A stretch of 64,000 nucleotides of DNA, from positions 3,976,620-4,040,619 of the forward strand of contig NZ_CP115159.1 in the NCBI RefSeq assembly GCF_027594425.1. The letters are read 5' to 3'. The DNA is from Zunongwangia sp. HGR-M22 (GTDB lineage: Bacteria; Bacteroidota; Bacteroidia; Flavobacteriales; Flavobacteriaceae). Below, in pieces: positions 1 to 9,812 of this stretch (position 1 is its first letter; every line of letters starts with the position of its first letter). The notes under the pieces were generated by a model. That model was not told the origin of the DNA. It was given only the letters and a program-made list of their open reading frames with translations, and ran no database searches. The translations under genes and the position numbers were made by a program.

Positions 1-141
1 AAGATCGGATATTCGACGAATTTCGTTTTGAAGTTCCATTCTCTTTTTCTCCAAAGCTTCTCTAGTACTTTGAGAAAATGAATTGGTAGCCACCAAAAAG
101 GTTGCAGCAACAACGATATATTTAAAGAAATTCAATTTCAT
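1..141 (-). CDS. EnvC-like M23 peptidase, N-terminal fragment (cut by window edge)
   Basis: Only the first 47 codons are inside the window. The ATG (CAT at 139-141) overlaps the TGA of the upstream DUF4292 gene in an ATGA arrangement, so translation is probably coupled. The peptide starts with a Sec signal (MKLNFFKYIVV..., cleavage near NSFSQ), followed by a charged helical stretch (STREALEKKRMELQNEIRR) that looks like the start of a coiled coil. This pattern and the position after TPR and DUF4292 genes match the flavobacterial EnvC/murein hydrolase activator with a C-terminal LytM (M23) domain. The catalytic part is not visible, so the family call is an inference from the N-terminus and context. 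Confidence 0.6.
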   Translation of the reverse strand, partial: MKLNFFKYIVVAATFLVATNSFSQSTREALEKKRMELQNEIRRISDL

Positions 142-908
142 TTTACAGAAATTTCATCGTAACCAGAAGGAATACTAAACGGAAAACTAACATCTCCGTC
201 AAACTCGATCGAGCGATATTGGATGGTAATATTGGTACTTTCGCCACTTTCGTTGGCAATAATCGTAATAGTTTCAGGAAAAATTCTTCCAGAAACGGTT
301 TGATAATCATCGTAAGTTACTGTTACACTTCTATTCTTATCCTCCTGAGCCAACTGCTGTGCTTTGGCTTTGTAAGTTTTGCTATCTAGCATAAACATTT
401 TTTTCACTTCAGATTCTTTCTTCGGAAGTAATTGAAAACCTCTTGCAGATTCGCTTAATGTGTAGCCATCTTTCCTAAGATCGTAAATCGCCTGACCAAT
501 TAATAAATTCTGAAGTTTATCGAAATCCAGCGGCGTTCCTAACCATTTACTTACTAAACTGAAATCGCCATCAAAATATGATTTTCCTACTTTTTCGTAA
601 TAGCTTACTTTCTCTGGAGTGATGTAAACTTTTGCCATCGGGAAACCAAGAATACTGGCGCTCATCCAAATAGCTCTATCTTTTTCCATACGAAAACTTA
701 GATTTACCGATTGCGATTTATCGGAGTTCTGGTACGCTGCTCTAAGTTTACCGGATATCGTATTAAAGTCAACTGCCTTATCGTAGTGATTTTTAATAAC
801 GCCAGATGCTTTAGCGTTACTCCTTTCAAAACCAGTTGCAGCTTTTTTTGTCCCACATGCAACAGTGGTGATGGTTATTAAGACAACAATTATTACACGT
901 TTGATCAT
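138..908 (-). CDS. DUF4292 domain lipoprotein
   Basis: The protein has 256 residues and a lipoprotein signal peptide ending at Cys18 (TTVAC), so it should be anchored in a membrane facing the periplasm. The rest is predicted beta-rich, with alternating hydrophobic strands such as YDLRKDGYTLSE and SVTVTYDDYQTVSGRIFPET. The overall look resembles LolA/LolB-like outer-membrane lipoprotein folds, which fits DUF4292. It overlaps the upstream TPR gene by 4 bases and the downstream EnvC-like gene by 4 bases, so the three are co-translated. The precise function is not established; an envelope biogenesis role is inferred from neighbours. Confidence 0.75.
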   Translation of the reverse strand: MIKRVIIVVLITITTVACGTKKAATGFERSNAKASGVIKNHYDKAVDFNTISGKLRAAYQNSDKSQSVNLSFRMEKDRAIWMSASILGFPMAKVYITPEKVSYYEKVGKSYFDGDFSLVSKWLGTPLDFDKLQNLLIGQAIYDLRKDGYTLSESARGFQLLPKKESEVKKMFMLDSKTYKAKAQQLAQEDKNRSVTVTYDDYQTVSGRIFPETITIIANESGESTNITIQYRSIEFDGDVSFPFSIPSGYDEISVK

Positions 909-2287
909 TTAGTTTCTTCTTTTAAAATTTTAATTGCCTTTGCTTTATACTCATTAGCACTCTCCTTATCCTCCATACCTGTATAAGACACCGCAATCTG
1001 CTGATAAAAATCGGCTTGCATTCTTGGATTTTCGATTAAAAAATCCAGTCCAAAAGTAAGAATTTCGACAGCTTCAGAATAATTTTTAAGTTTAATTAAG
1101 GCTACACCATTCAGTAAATAAAAAATTGGTTGTGCCGGGAAGATATCCCTGGCTTCTGATGCCAGTTCGTTAGCACCTTCAAAACGTTGTTGATCGATTC
1201 TTAAAATCACGGTGTTTTTTATCATTTCGAAATTGGATGGATCTTCCTTCAAGCCCATTTCAAAATAACGTAGAGCATCAGCTTTATTATTATTTTTTAG
1301 ATAATATTCTCCTAATTTTCTATAAAGTGAAGGTTCATTTTCCAAATTGGAAAGCATTTGACTTACTTTCATAAGCTCTGTTTCCCACTGTGGATTTTCG
1401 TTTACAAATAATAAAAAGTCGTTTAGAACTTTATATTTTGAAGCTGCGTCTATTTCTTCAGATCTAAAAACAATTTCCATAGAATTCACCGCATCTTCTG
1501 CCTGTTCTTTATTCAGAAAAAATTTATAAAGGGCTAAATGAGCGAGACTGGAACCGGGACTATATTTTAAGAGTTCTTGCGCTGTATCAAAAGCTTCTTC
1601 CTCCATATCCTCGTCGCTATAAACATAAATAAGATTCAGGTAATTTTGCTCGTCTTCGGGATTTTCCTGAATGGCTTTTTCTAAACTGGAGATTTGAGCA
1701 TCAATGTTGTTGGTACGCGCATAGATTTGGCGTCGCATCCTGGTACGGTAACTATTCTTGCCGTATTGTTGGTCTAAACTATCGATTAGCGATAAAGCAC
1801 TATCGTAATGATCGCTTAGAATATATAAATCGGCTAAATCTTCCCGATATTTTTTATCGATTTTGATTAAATCTCTTAGAATTACAATAGCACTTTCGTA
1901 ATCTACTGCTGCAATTTCATTTTCGTAATAATCTCCAAGAATATTTTCATCTTTCGGTTTAAGCTCCAGGGCTTTTATAAAATTTGGTTTCGCTTTATTA
2001 TAGGCTTCTAATGAATAATAATTTTTCGCCATTTCGTAATAAACAATCGCTTTATTATCATCAATGGCGAGGCACTTTTGCAAAGCAGTATTCGATTTTT
2101 TATAATTTTCGATACCGCGTTGCTTTAGTGCTTCAAAAAAATATTCCTGAAAAGCGTCGTTTACTTCACCAAGATCAGTATTCACGGTAGCGCTATTTTC
2201 TTCTTTTTGCTGAAAAAATGCAAAGGCCTTTCCCGGTACCAGAAAAAGGATTCCTAGAAAGGCCAATATGAATAAATTTTTCAGCAA
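905..2287 (-). CDS. Tetratricopeptide repeat protein (secreted/periplasmic)
   Basis: The 460-residue protein begins with an N-terminal signal or anchor (MLKNLFILAFLGILFLVPG) and then carries degenerate TPR helices through most of its length, for example AIVYYEMAKNYYSLEAYNKA near residue 85 and ALRYFEMGLKEDPSNFEM near 340. TPRs are protein-protein scaffolds; no catalytic domain is present. It lies 28 bases after the nucleotidyltransferase gene and overlaps DUF4292 by 4 bases, placing it in the 5.2-0.1 kb minus-strand operon. It probably works at the envelope with the EnvC-like and DUF4292 proteins. The partner is unknown. Confidence 0.8.
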   Translation of the reverse strand: MLKNLFILAFLGILFLVPGKAFAFFQQKEENSATVNTDLGEVNDAFQEYFFEALKQRGIENYKKSNTALQKCLAIDDNKAIVYYEMAKNYYSLEAYNKAKPNFIKALELKPKDENILGDYYENEIAAVDYESAIVILRDLIKIDKKYREDLADLYILSDHYDSALSLIDSLDQQYGKNSYRTRMRRQIYARTNNIDAQISSLEKAIQENPEDEQNYLNLIYVYSDEDMEEEAFDTAQELLKYSPGSSLAHLALYKFFLNKEQAEDAVNSMEIVFRSEEIDAASKYKVLNDFLLFVNENPQWETELMKVSQMLSNLENEPSLYRKLGEYYLKNNNKADALRYFEMGLKEDPSNFEMIKNTVILRIDQQRFEGANELASEARDIFPAQPIFYLLNGVALIKLKNYSEAVEILTFGLDFLIENPRMQADFYQQIAVSYTGMEDKESANEYKAKAIKILKEETK

Positions 2288-2315
2288 AGTAGGTTTTAGG
2301 ATTTGGATTCAATAA

Positions 2316-3326
2316 CTATTCCAATACAGAATAATCACCGATACTGATTTGGGTAAATTCTCCGTTGAATTTAGCAAAATTACCAATCATGGCATTATCC
2401 AATTTTGCATTTTTCACTTCAGCAAAAGTTTGAATAAGACTGTTTTTTATGGTTGAATTTTCTATTTTGGTTCCGTTTCCTATAGAAACATTGGGACCAA
2501 TCTTGGCATTGATTAATTCTACATTTTCACCAATAAAGCAAGGTTCGGTAATTTCAGTATCTTTTATTTTTACATTATTAGCGATCAACTTTTCGCCATC
2601 TTTATGTAAAAAGTTAAGCATCCTCCCGTTGGTTTCTACGGTTACATTTTTATTTCCGCAGTCCATCCATTCGTCTACTTTACCCGGCACAAAACGAAGA
2701 CCGTTTGCCTGCATGGCTTTAATTCCATCATTGATCTGATACTCGCCACCATGAACAATATTATTATCCAAAACTTTTTGAAGTTCGCCTTTTAGAACAG
2801 CTACATCCTTGAAATAGTAAATCCCAATTACTGCAAGATCTGAAACAAATTCGGTTGGTTTTTCAACAAGCTCGGTTATTTCTATTTTCTCATTTAGGCT
2901 TACAACTCCATAAGCAGATGGATTTTCTACCTGCTTTACCCAAATTACACTATCGGCATCTTTATCTAATGTAAAATCGGCTTTAAAAAGCGTATCTGCA
3001 TAGGCAATCACGGCAGGACCGCTTAGCGAATCTTTAGCACACATAATCGCGTGACCAGTTCCTAAAGGTTTATCCTGATAGTAGATTGTTCCTTTTGCGC
3101 CTAAACTTTCGGCTATATCTTTGAGATCGTTTTCTATCTTTTCTCCAAAATCCTCAGCAATAATAAAAGCAACTTCATCGACCTTTTCATCTAACACCTT
3201 TGCGATATCCTGCACCAAACGATGCACAATAGGTTTACCAGCAATAGGGATTAAAGGTTTTGGAGTAGTTAATGTATGTGGCCTAAGGCGCGAACCTCTT
3301 CCCGCCATGGGTACAATAATCTTCAT
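2316..3326 (-). CDS. Sugar-phosphate nucleotidyltransferase with C-terminal beta-helix
   Basis: This cytoplasmic enzyme should transfer an NMP from an NTP to a sugar 1-phosphate to make an activated sugar for surface polymers. The N-terminal Rossmann-type domain starts with the signature PMAGRGSRLRPHTLTTPKPL and includes KPLGTGHAI and VWVKQVENPSAYGVV. The C-terminal roughly 90 residues are hexapeptide-like repeats (IGENVELINAKIGPNVSIGN), predicted to form a left-handed beta-helix as in GlmU-type or RmlA-like fusion enzymes. Its 336 residues fit this class. Sugar and nucleotide specificity cannot be read reliably. It sits between dut and the TPR gene, downstream of a flippase, which fits polysaccharide assembly. 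Confidence 0.85.
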   Translation of the reverse strand: MKIIVPMAGRGSRLRPHTLTTPKPLIPIAGKPIVHRLVQDIAKVLDEKVDEVAFIIAEDFGEKIENDLKDIAESLGAKGTIYYQDKPLGTGHAIMCAKDSLSGPAVIAYADTLFKADFTLDKDADSVIWVKQVENPSAYGVVSLNEKIEITELVEKPTEFVSDLAVIGIYYFKDVAVLKGELQKVLDNNIVHGGEYQINDGIKAMQANGLRFVPGKVDEWMDCGNKNVTVETNGRMLNFLHKDGEKLIANNVKIKDTEITEPCFIGENVELINAKIGPNVSIGNGTKIENSTIKNSLIQTFAEVKNAKLDNAMIGNFAKFNGEFTQISIGDYSVLE

Positions 3327-3373
3327 CTTTTTGTTTGTTTGATTCTATTATAAATATTAGGAAAAACCTAAAC

Positions 3374-3808
3374 TTACTTTGTTCCCGTACTGCCAAACCC
3401 GCCAGCTCCGCGTACGCTATCGGTAAGTATTTCAACTTCTTCCCAATTAATATGCTCGTGTTTTGCAATTACAAGTTGTGCCACACGCTCACCATTTTCG
3501 ATCGTGAAATCTTCATTAGATAAATTCACCAATATTACACCAATTTCACCTCGATAATCGGCGTCTATAGTTCCCGGTGCATTTAAAACCGTAATCCCTT
3601 TTTTAGCAGCAAGACCACTTCTTGGTCTTACCTGTGCTTCGTAACCTACAGGAAGCTCTAAAAACAATCCTGTTTTTACGATTGCTCTTTCCAATGGTTT
3701 TAGAGTTACCGGCTCGGATAGTTCGGCTCTTAAATCCATTCCTGCGGAAGCTTCAGTAGCATAACTTGGTAAATCGTGTGAACTTTTGTTGATTATTTTA
3801 ATCGTCAT
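3374..3808 (-). CDS. dut: dUTP diphosphatase
   Basis: Dut hydrolyses dUTP to dUMP and PPi, preventing uracil incorporation and feeding dTMP synthesis. All five trimeric dUTPase motifs are visible in order: [11 protein letters not shown] (about residue 20), [11 protein letters not shown] (65), [17 protein letters not shown] (80), GERVAQLVI (108) and [10 protein letters not shown] (132). The length of 144 residues is normal. Its ATG overlaps the stop of the flippase gene by 4 bases, so it is translated with it. Confidence 0.97.
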   Translation of the reverse strand: MTIKIINKSSHDLPSYATEASAGMDLRAELSEPVTLKPLERAIVKTGLFLELPVGYEAQVRPRSGLAAKKGITVLNAPGTIDADYRGEIGVILVNLSNEDFTIENGERVAQLVIAKHEHINWEEVEILTDSVRGAGGFGSTGTK

Positions 3809-5250
3809 GATCGTTTTAAAATTTTCTTTATGTCTTCTTGTTCTTTAAAATACGTAATTCCCACAAATATGAGAACAAATAATACGGCAACTATATAATT
3901 TTGCCTGAAGTATATAAAACTTATGGCCGACAATGTTATTGAAAGTAGTAAATAAAATCCTATTTTCTTAACGTTATACGGTACTCGGTAGTATTTTCTT
4001 CCGAAGAAATATGAGATAAGCATCATGCTCCCGTAAGCAGCCAAAGTTGCCCAGGCGGCAACCATAAAACCATAGCTACCAATTAGCGTTACGTTAATAA
4101 CGATAGTAATTAACGCACCAAAAAGTGAAATATACATTCCCATTCTTGTTTTATCGGTAAGTTTATACCACACTGAAAGGTTATGGTAAATTCCTAAAAA
4201 CAGGTTTGCCAAAAGAATCACAGGAACAATCGACATTGCGACCCAATAATCCTCATCCCTGATTAAATACTCCTTAAAAATATCTATAAAACTCACTAAA
4301 ACCACTAAAATCAATCCACCGGTGATTACAAAATAATTAAGGATTTTAGCATAGGTTGTTTTTGCATTTTTTTCTTTGGCATGATTAAAGAAAAAAGGCT
4401 CTGCTCCCATTTTAAAAGCCTGTATAAAAATCATCATAAAAACAGCTAGTTTATAGCAGCCGGAGTAGGCTCCCATAATTTCTTCGGAAAGGATATCTTT
4501 TAGCAAAAGTTTATCCAGGTTTTCATTAATAATGAATGAAATTCCTGCCAGCATTATCGGCCAGCCGTACTTCCACATTTGCTTTAATAATGAAAAACTA
4601 AACTGTATTTTAGTTTTAAAGAAATAAGGAAGAAGGATTATAAACGTGACAATACTAGCAGCCAGATTTGCCAGGAAAATATAGCCTAAAATATCTTTTT
4701 CGCTAAAATGATCTAAGATATATTGTGGCGCAACCACAGGGAATCTAGGAACAAGCCACAAGAGATATAAATTGATTGAAAAGACAATACTTACATTTAA
4801 AAGTTTTATGGAAGCAAACCTTACCGGTCTGTTAGTTGCTCTTAAATAAGCAAAAGGAACAACCACCAATGTATCTAAAATTAAGACCGTAAACAGGATA
4901 TTAAAAAAGAAAGGATCTAAGTCTAGAAACCTTATAAAAGGATCTCTAAAAAGCATTCCTAATCCAAAAAAAAGGAGCGTTGTGATAGTTAATGCAATAA
5001 AAGAAGTTGAAAAAACTTTTTGTTTCTCCTCTGCCCTACTAAAAAACCTGAAGAAAGAAGTTTCCATCCCATACGTAAGCAAAACATTAAAAAATGCCGC
5101 CCAAATATAGAATGTGGTATTTATCGAATAATGCCCTGTTCCTAATATTTCTGTATGTAAAGGGACTAAAATAAAATTTAGAAGCCTAGGTACCACAGTG
5201 GCAATACCGTAAATAATCGTATCCTGAAAAAATCGTTTTAAAGTACTCAA
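3805..5250 (-). CDS. Lipopolysaccharide/polysaccharide flippase (MOP superfamily, Wzx-like)
   Basis: The 481-residue protein is almost entirely hydrophobic, with about 12-14 transmembrane helices, and has the MOP/MATE-type layout of polysaccharide exporters: an N-terminal bundle beginning [20 protein letters not shown] and a second bundle with [20 protein letters not shown] near residue 230. Members flip undecaprenyl-linked oligosaccharides across the inner membrane. It is the first gene of the run dut, nucleotidyltransferase, TPR, DUF4292 and EnvC-like. I did not find an exact TAnnTTTG box just upstream. Confidence 0.88.
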   Translation of the reverse strand: MSTLKRFFQDTIIYGIATVVPRLLNFILVPLHTEILGTGHYSINTTFYIWAAFFNVLLTYGMETSFFRFFSRAEEKQKVFSTSFIALTITTLLFFGLGMLFRDPFIRFLDLDPFFFNILFTVLILDTLVVVPFAYLRATNRPVRFASIKLLNVSIVFSINLYLLWLVPRFPVVAPQYILDHFSEKDILGYIFLANLAASIVTFIILLPYFFKTKIQFSFSLLKQMWKYGWPIMLAGISFIINENLDKLLLKDILSEEIMGAYSGCYKLAVFMMIFIQAFKMGAEPFFFNHAKEKNAKTTYAKILNYFVITGGLILVVLVSFIDIFKEYLIRDEDYWVAMSIVPVILLANLFLGIYHNLSVWYKLTDKTRMGMYISLFGALITIVINVTLIGSYGFMVAAWATLAAYGSMMLISYFFGRKYYRVPYNVKKIGFYLLLSITLSAISFIYFRQNYIVAVLFVLIFVGITYFKEQEDIKKILKRS

Positions 5251-5298
5251 CAGGCGTTAGTTTTCCTGCAAATATCCTAATATTTAAGAAGAAAGCGA

Positions 5299-5739
5299 CT
5301 ATTTACGCTCCTCGATATTATCTAATAAATAATATTTAATTTCTTTGCCTTCCTGATATTCTAACAATGCCTGATTTTTTTCGATCTTTATCGGGCTTTC
5401 TACCGGTCTTTGGGGCATTTTATTTCCGTATTCTTCTTTAGGATCTGAACTCATTACAAAGTCAGATTGTTTTACATTAAAAATTGCAGTGTAGCGATTT
5501 TGCACATCCTCGTCTTTTACAATTGGTGATTTTAATCCTTTGAAGTAGATATTCTTTAATTCAACACGATTATTTTGGATAGCAATTACCGGAAGAAAAA
5601 AAGTCATTTGCCCCTTATCTGAACTATAATAAGCCTGCTGAAACTGTGCAGGAGCTTCTTCCTGAAGATCTTTATGACTTCTACAGTTGGTAAACATAGA
5701 AAAGAAAATTATACTGAAGATGAAATAGGCTGATTTCAT
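5299..5739 (-). CDS. Hypothetical lipoprotein, 146 residues
   Basis: I do not recognise the family. The N-terminus is a lipoprotein signal (MKSAYFIFSIIFFSMFTNC) with the likely lipidated Cys at residue 19. The remaining roughly 125 residues are polar with scattered aromatic residues, predicted small and mostly beta, with no Cys or metal-site cluster. It lies alone between the ATP synthase terminator (5826-5850) and the flippase, 48 bases from the latter, so it could be the head of that operon. No exact promoter box was seen in the short upstream region. Confidence 0.65.
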   Translation of the reverse strand: MKSAYFIFSIIFFSMFTNCRSHKDLQEEAPAQFQQAYYSSDKGQMTFFLPVIAIQNNRVELKNIYFKGLKSPIVKDEDVQNRYTAIFNVKQSDFVMSSDPKEEYGNKMPQRPVESPIKIEKNQALLEYQEGKEIKYYLLDNIEERK

Positions 5740-5825
5740 AATAAAAGTTTTTTGATTGTCTTATACTAGAAATCAAATTGAATGCCAAACAAAAAATTAT
5801 TTTATAGCTCTCCATTTAAAAACAA

Positions 5826-5850
5826 AAAAACCCGGACTAGCCGGGTTTTT
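5826..5850 (-). terminator. Rho-independent terminator of the ATP synthase operon
   Basis: The palindrome CCCGG-actag-CCGGG, flanked by A5 and T5 runs, lies 22 bases after the atpG stop codon. Reading on the minus strand, the hairpin is followed by a U run. The symmetric A/T flanks make it potentially bidirectional. It closes the operon with no atpD or atpC after atpG. Confidence 0.88.
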
Positions 5851-5871
5851 AAATATATAAAATCAAATCTT

Positions 5872-6732
5872 TTAATTATTAAGAGCTTCCGCACCACCAA
5901 CGATTTCAAGAATTTCGTTAGTAATAGAAGCTTGTCTTGCTTTGTTATAAGACAATTTAAGAGAATCTCTAAGTTCAGTTGCATTCTCTGTAGCTTTGTG
6001 CATCGCCGTCATACGCGCACCATGCTCAGATGCAAATGAATCTCTTAAAGCTTTATACAATTGCATTTTTAAAGACTTCGGAATCAAATCTTTTACGATT
6101 TCCAGCTTTGAAGGTTCAAAAATGTAATCCAGTTGCACTTCCTCTTCTGTTTCAAACTTAGGTATTGGTAAAAATTGCTCAGTCATCACAGCTTGAGTAG
6201 CAGCATTCTTAAAGTGATTATAAACCAAAACAATTTTATCATAATTCCCTTCAAGAAACTGATTCATTAAATCTTCAGCAATCACAGAAACATTTTCAAA
6301 ACTAAGATCATCGAAGATCTCAGTATTGGTTTTATAAACCGTCAAGCTTTTCTTTAAAATGTCGTTAGCTTTCTTTCCTATGCTATAAAGATGAACATCT
6401 TTATCTGCATATTCTTTGGCTACTGCATTTTTTACTCCCTTAATGATATTTGCATTAAAAGCACCAGCCAAACCTCTGTTAGAAGAAATAGCAACTACAA
6501 GCACTTTGTTTACTTCACGCTGCTCTGCATATTTACTGCTGCTATCGTCATCTAAGCTAGCACTAAGATCCTGCAAAAGCTGTGAAAGCTTTTGAGAATA
6601 AGGTCTCATAGATTCAATAGCATCCTGAGCTTTACTCAACTTTGCTGCAGATACCATTTTCATGGCACTGGTGATTTGCATGGTTGAGGAAACCGAGGTA
6701 ATTCTGCTACGTAATTCTTTTAAGTTTGCCAT
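5872..6732 (-). CDS. atpG: ATP synthase F1 subunit gamma
   Basis: AtpG is the central rotor stalk of F1, coupling c-ring rotation to catalysis in the alpha3beta3 head. The 286-residue length is standard. The N-terminus ANLKELRSRITSVSSTMQIT and the C-terminus with LRDSLKLSYNKARQASIT (roughly residues 252-269) are the two conserved coiled-coil arms; the latter is the family signature. It is the last gene of the operon, 79 bases after atpA, and is followed by a strong terminator. Confidence 0.98.
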   Translation of the reverse strand: MANLKELRSRITSVSSTMQITSAMKMVSAAKLSKAQDAIESMRPYSQKLSQLLQDLSASLDDDSSSKYAEQREVNKVLVVAISSNRGLAGAFNANIIKGVKNAVAKEYADKDVHLYSIGKKANDILKKSLTVYKTNTEIFDDLSFENVSVIAEDLMNQFLEGNYDKIVLVYNHFKNAATQAVMTEQFLPIPKFETEEEVQLDYIFEPSKLEIVKDLIPKSLKMQLYKALRDSFASEHGARMTAMHKATENATELRDSLKLSYNKARQASITNEILEIVGGAEALNN

Positions 6733-6811
6733 ATTTTTAAAATTGGACTAGCCTAAATACTAATAAAGAACAAAGAGTTAAATATTTCATTCACTCTTTG
6801 TTCAAAAACTT

Positions 6812-8392
6812 TTATCCTTTATATTTTTCAGATAATTCTTTTGCTACAGCTGCTAAAGTATCAGTAACTTCATCGGTAAGTTTGCCCGCTTTAAGCGTAT
6901 CCATTACTCCTCTATGCTTAGCATTTAAGAATTCTATATAATCTCTTTCAAATTCTCTAACCTTTTCTACAGGTACATCTCTTAGCAAGTTCTTAGAGCC
7001 TGCAAAGATAATAGCGATTTGATCTTCTACAGGATAAGGATCGTTTTGTCCCTGCTTAAGGATTTCTACGTTACGCTTACCTTTTTCGATCACACTCATT
7101 GTAGCCGCATCTAGGTCTGAACCGAATTTAGCAAAAGCTTCAAGTTCACGGAACTGAGCCTGGTCTAATTTAAGTGTACCAGCCACTTTCTTCATAGATT
7201 TAATCTGAGCCGAACCACCTACACGAGATACCGAAATACCAACGTTAATCGCAGGACGTACACCAGAATTAAATAAATCTGAAGTTAAGAAAATCTGACC
7301 ATCTGTAATCGAAATTACGTTAGTAGGAATATATGCAGATACATCACCCGCCTGAGTTTCGATAATTGGCAATGCTGTTAAAGAACCACCACCTTTTACT
7401 TTACTTTTAAGTGACTCAGGAAGATCGTTCATGGTCTTCGCAATATCATCATCATTAATCACTTTCGCTGCACGCTCTAGCAATCTTGAGTGAAGGAAGA
7501 ATACATCCCCAGGATACGCTTCACGTCCCGGTGGACGACGTAATAAAAGAGAAACCTCACGGTATGCAACTGCTTGTTTAGATAAATCATCATAAACAAT
7601 TAAAGCAGGACGACCTGTATCTCTAAAATATTCACCAATTGCAGCACCAGCAAATGGAGCATAAACCTGCATTGGCGCAGGATCTGATGCATTTGCAGCT
7701 ACGATAGTAGTATAAGCCAAAGCACCTTTATCTTCAAGTACTTTAGCAATACCTGCAACTGTAGAAGCCTTTTGCCCTATAGCTACATATATACAATAAA
7801 CCGGCTCACCGGCATCGTAAAATTCTTTTTGATTAAGAATAGTGTCAATACAAACAGTAGTTTTACCTGTTTGACGGTCACCAATTACAAGCTCACGTTG
7901 TCCTCTACCTACCGGTACCATAGCATCGATAGATTTAATACCTGTCTGCATAGGTTCTGTCACCGGCTCACGGAAAACAACACCTGGTGCTTTACGCTCT
8001 AAAGGCATTTCGAAAGTTTCTCCCTCGATCGGTCCTTTACCGTCTATTGGTTCACCTAAGGTATTTACTACTCTTCCAACAATACCTTCTCCAACATTTA
8101 TAGAAGCAATTCTTTGTGTTCTTTTAACAATAGAACCTTCTCTAACTTCTTTTGAAGGTCCTAAAAGTACTACCCCAACATTATCTTCCTCTAGGTTAAG
8201 CACCATTCCTTCAAGACCACTGTCGAATTGAACTAATTCTCCGTATTGCGCATTAGAAAGACCATAAACGTTAGCAATACCGTCACCAACTGTAAGCACG
8301 GTACCAACTTCGTCTAAAGAAGCCTTTGCCTCGAATCCGGAAAGTTGTTTCTTTAATATTGCTGAAACTTCAGCAGGATTTACTTCTGCCAT
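6812..8392 (-). CDS. atpA: ATP synthase F1 subunit alpha
   Basis: AtpA is the non-catalytic nucleotide-binding subunit of the F1 head. The 526 residues include the P-loop [11 protein letters not shown] near residue 170, the Walker B region [19 protein letters not shown] near 262, and the signature [20 protein letters not shown] near 380. The beta partner (atpD) is not in this window. It follows atpH by 44 bases in the same transcript. Confidence 0.98.
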   Translation of the reverse strand: MAEVNPAEVSAILKKQLSGFEAKASLDEVGTVLTVGDGIANVYGLSNAQYGELVQFDSGLEGMVLNLEEDNVGVVLLGPSKEVREGSIVKRTQRIASINVGEGIVGRVVNTLGEPIDGKGPIEGETFEMPLERKAPGVVFREPVTEPMQTGIKSIDAMVPVGRGQRELVIGDRQTGKTTVCIDTILNQKEFYDAGEPVYCIYVAIGQKASTVAGIAKVLEDKGALAYTTIVAANASDPAPMQVYAPFAGAAIGEYFRDTGRPALIVYDDLSKQAVAYREVSLLLRRPPGREAYPGDVFFLHSRLLERAAKVINDDDIAKTMNDLPESLKSKVKGGGSLTALPIIETQAGDVSAYIPTNVISITDGQIFLTSDLFNSGVRPAINVGISVSRVGGSAQIKSMKKVAGTLKLDQAQFRELEAFAKFGSDLDAATMSVIEKGKRNVEILKQGQNDPYPVEDQIAIIFAGSKNLLRDVPVEKVREFERDYIEFLNAKHRGVMDTLKAGKLTDEVTDTLAAVAKELSEKYKG

Positions 8393-8436
8393 AATTATTT
8401 AAGATAAAATGCCTCGTTAGCTACGGGCGGTTTTTA

Positions 8437-8997
8437 TTAAATTTTAGAAACGTAAGCGTTGCTTTTTATAAATTCTGTTTTCAACTTGTTTAAGTTATTA
8501 GCGACACTAGCATCATACTGAAGGTCACCAACTCTCAAAACAAATCCACCAAGAATACTTTCGTCAATCTTATTCTCGATTGTAGCTTCCCTACCGGTAA
8601 GCTCTTTTATTTTAGCCTGAATCTTATCTTCAAGCTCCTTTGTTAAAGGAACTACGGTGGTAACAACAGCATTTTGCACTAGAATAGAATCATCGAATAA
8701 CATTAAATATTGCGTTGCCACAATTCCTAAAATATTAATTCGATTATTCTCTACAAGTAAATTAAAAACACCCTTGGTTAACCCATTTATATCTTTAAAA
8801 ATCTCTTCTAAGATTTGTTTCTTTAAATTAGGCTTAATTATAGGGCTCGCTAAAGTAGATCTTAAATCTTCGCTTGCCGCGATAGTTTTAGATATACTAA
8901 GCATATCTTCCTTTACATCTTTAGCTACTTTTTGATCGTTAGCTAATGTAAGAATTGCTTTTGCATAACGTTGTGCTGCTCTGGTTCCTTTCATCAC
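8437..8997 (-). CDS. atpH: ATP synthase F1 subunit delta
   Basis: AtpH links the peripheral stalk to the top of F1. The N-terminal six-helix domain starts RAAQRYAKAILTLANDQ, and the C-terminal region carries the typical IDESILGGFVLRVGDLQYDASV around residues 140-165. It has 186 residues, a normal length. The first two codons are both Met, so the true start may be 3 bases later. It sits 6 bases after atpF. Confidence 0.96.
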   Translation of the reverse strand: MMKGTRAAQRYAKAILTLANDQKVAKDVKEDMLSISKTIAASEDLRSTLASPIIKPNLKKQILEEIFKDINGLTKGVFNLLVENNRINILGIVATQYLMLFDDSILVQNAVVTTVVPLTKELEDKIQAKIKELTGREATIENKIDESILGGFVLRVGDLQYDASVANNLNKLKTEFIKSNAYVSKI

Positions 8998-9003
8998 AAA
9001 GTA

Positions 9004-9498
9004 TTAGTTTAAAGTAACATCACCAAGCATGTTATCAATCATCTGGTGTTGTTTTTCTTTACTTGATAATTCTGTACGAACTACTTTTTCTGCAATTTCT
9101 ATAGAAAGACTTGCTACCTGAGCTTTAATTTCTGCCATTGCAGCTTTTTTCTCAAGTTCAATACTTTCTTTAGCTTGTGATACTATTTGATCTGCTTTGT
9201 CTTGTGCTTCTACAGTAGCATCTGCCATTACCTTTTCTTTCAATTCACGAGCTTCTCTAAGAATTGCATCTCTTTCAGCACGAGCTTCTTTCATTAACTG
9301 CTCGTTATCTGCCTTAAGATTTTGCATTTCTTTTCTAGCTTCTTCAGCAGACGACAATGCGTTATTTATAGAGTCTTCTCTTTCTTTAACAGCTCCAAGA
9401 ATAGGTCTCCAAGCGAATTTTGCAAGAAGCAAAATAAGTACTAGAAAAACTATTGTTTGCCAAAAAAGTAACCCAATTTCAGGAGTGATTAAATCCAT
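9004..9498 (-). CDS. atpF: ATP synthase F0 subunit b
   Basis: AtpF forms the peripheral stalk dimer. I chose the ATG at 9496-9498 (MDLITPEIGLLFW), giving 164 residues, because homologues begin with this segment. A longer reading from 9537 adds only a non-conserved polar stretch. A single N-terminal transmembrane helix (residues 8-26) is followed by a long charged helix rich in Glu, Lys and Ala that forms the stalk coiled coil. Confidence 0.95.
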   Translation of the reverse strand: MDLITPEIGLLFWQTIVFLVLILLLAKFAWRPILGAVKEREDSINNALSSAEEARKEMQNLKADNEQLMKEARAERDAILREARELKEKVMADATVEAQDKADQIVSQAKESIELEKKAAMAEIKAQVASLSIEIAEKVVRTELSSKEKQHQMIDNMLGDVTLN

Positions 9499-9566
9499 AG
9501 TGTTTTTTAAATTTAAATAATATCCATTCGTAACCAACCGTTACGAATGGATAAAAAAGAATTCAA

Positions 9567-9788
9567 TTATTTAAGAACTCCAAGTAAAGCTGCTACTACT
9601 CCAAAAAGAGCAACACCTTCTACAAGAGCTGCAGCAATAATCATAGCTGTCTGGATTTTCCCAGAAGCTTCTGGCTGACGAGCGATAGCATCCATGGCAG
9701 AACCACCAATTTTACCAACTCCCATAGCTGCTCCAATAACTGCTAAACCAGCACCTAAAGCTGCAAGTCCTACATACAATAATTCCAT
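9567..9788 (-). CDS. atpE: ATP synthase F0 subunit c
   Basis: This is the proteolipid of the rotor ring: 73 residues forming two transmembrane helices around the polar loop ARQPEASGKIQ. The ion-carrying carboxylate is Glu57 (AALVEGVALF). It is followed by Gly rather than Ser or Thr, and helix 1 lacks the Gln of sodium-type rings, so a proton ring is predicted. Helix 1 is Gly/Ala-rich (LGAGLAVIGAAMGVGKIGG), as in all c subunits. The gene lies between atpB and atpF. Confidence 0.97.
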   Translation of the reverse strand: MELLYVGLAALGAGLAVIGAAMGVGKIGGSAMDAIARQPEASGKIQTAMIIAAALVEGVALFGVVAALLGVLK

Positions 9789-9812
9789 AACTGAAAGATT
9801 TAAAATTAAAAT

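Noticed and set aside
2449..2739. Open reading frame of 96 codons on the plus strand inside the nucleotidyltransferase gene
   Set aside because: It is a shadow of the beta-helix repeats of the gene on the other strand; there is no promoter box upstream.
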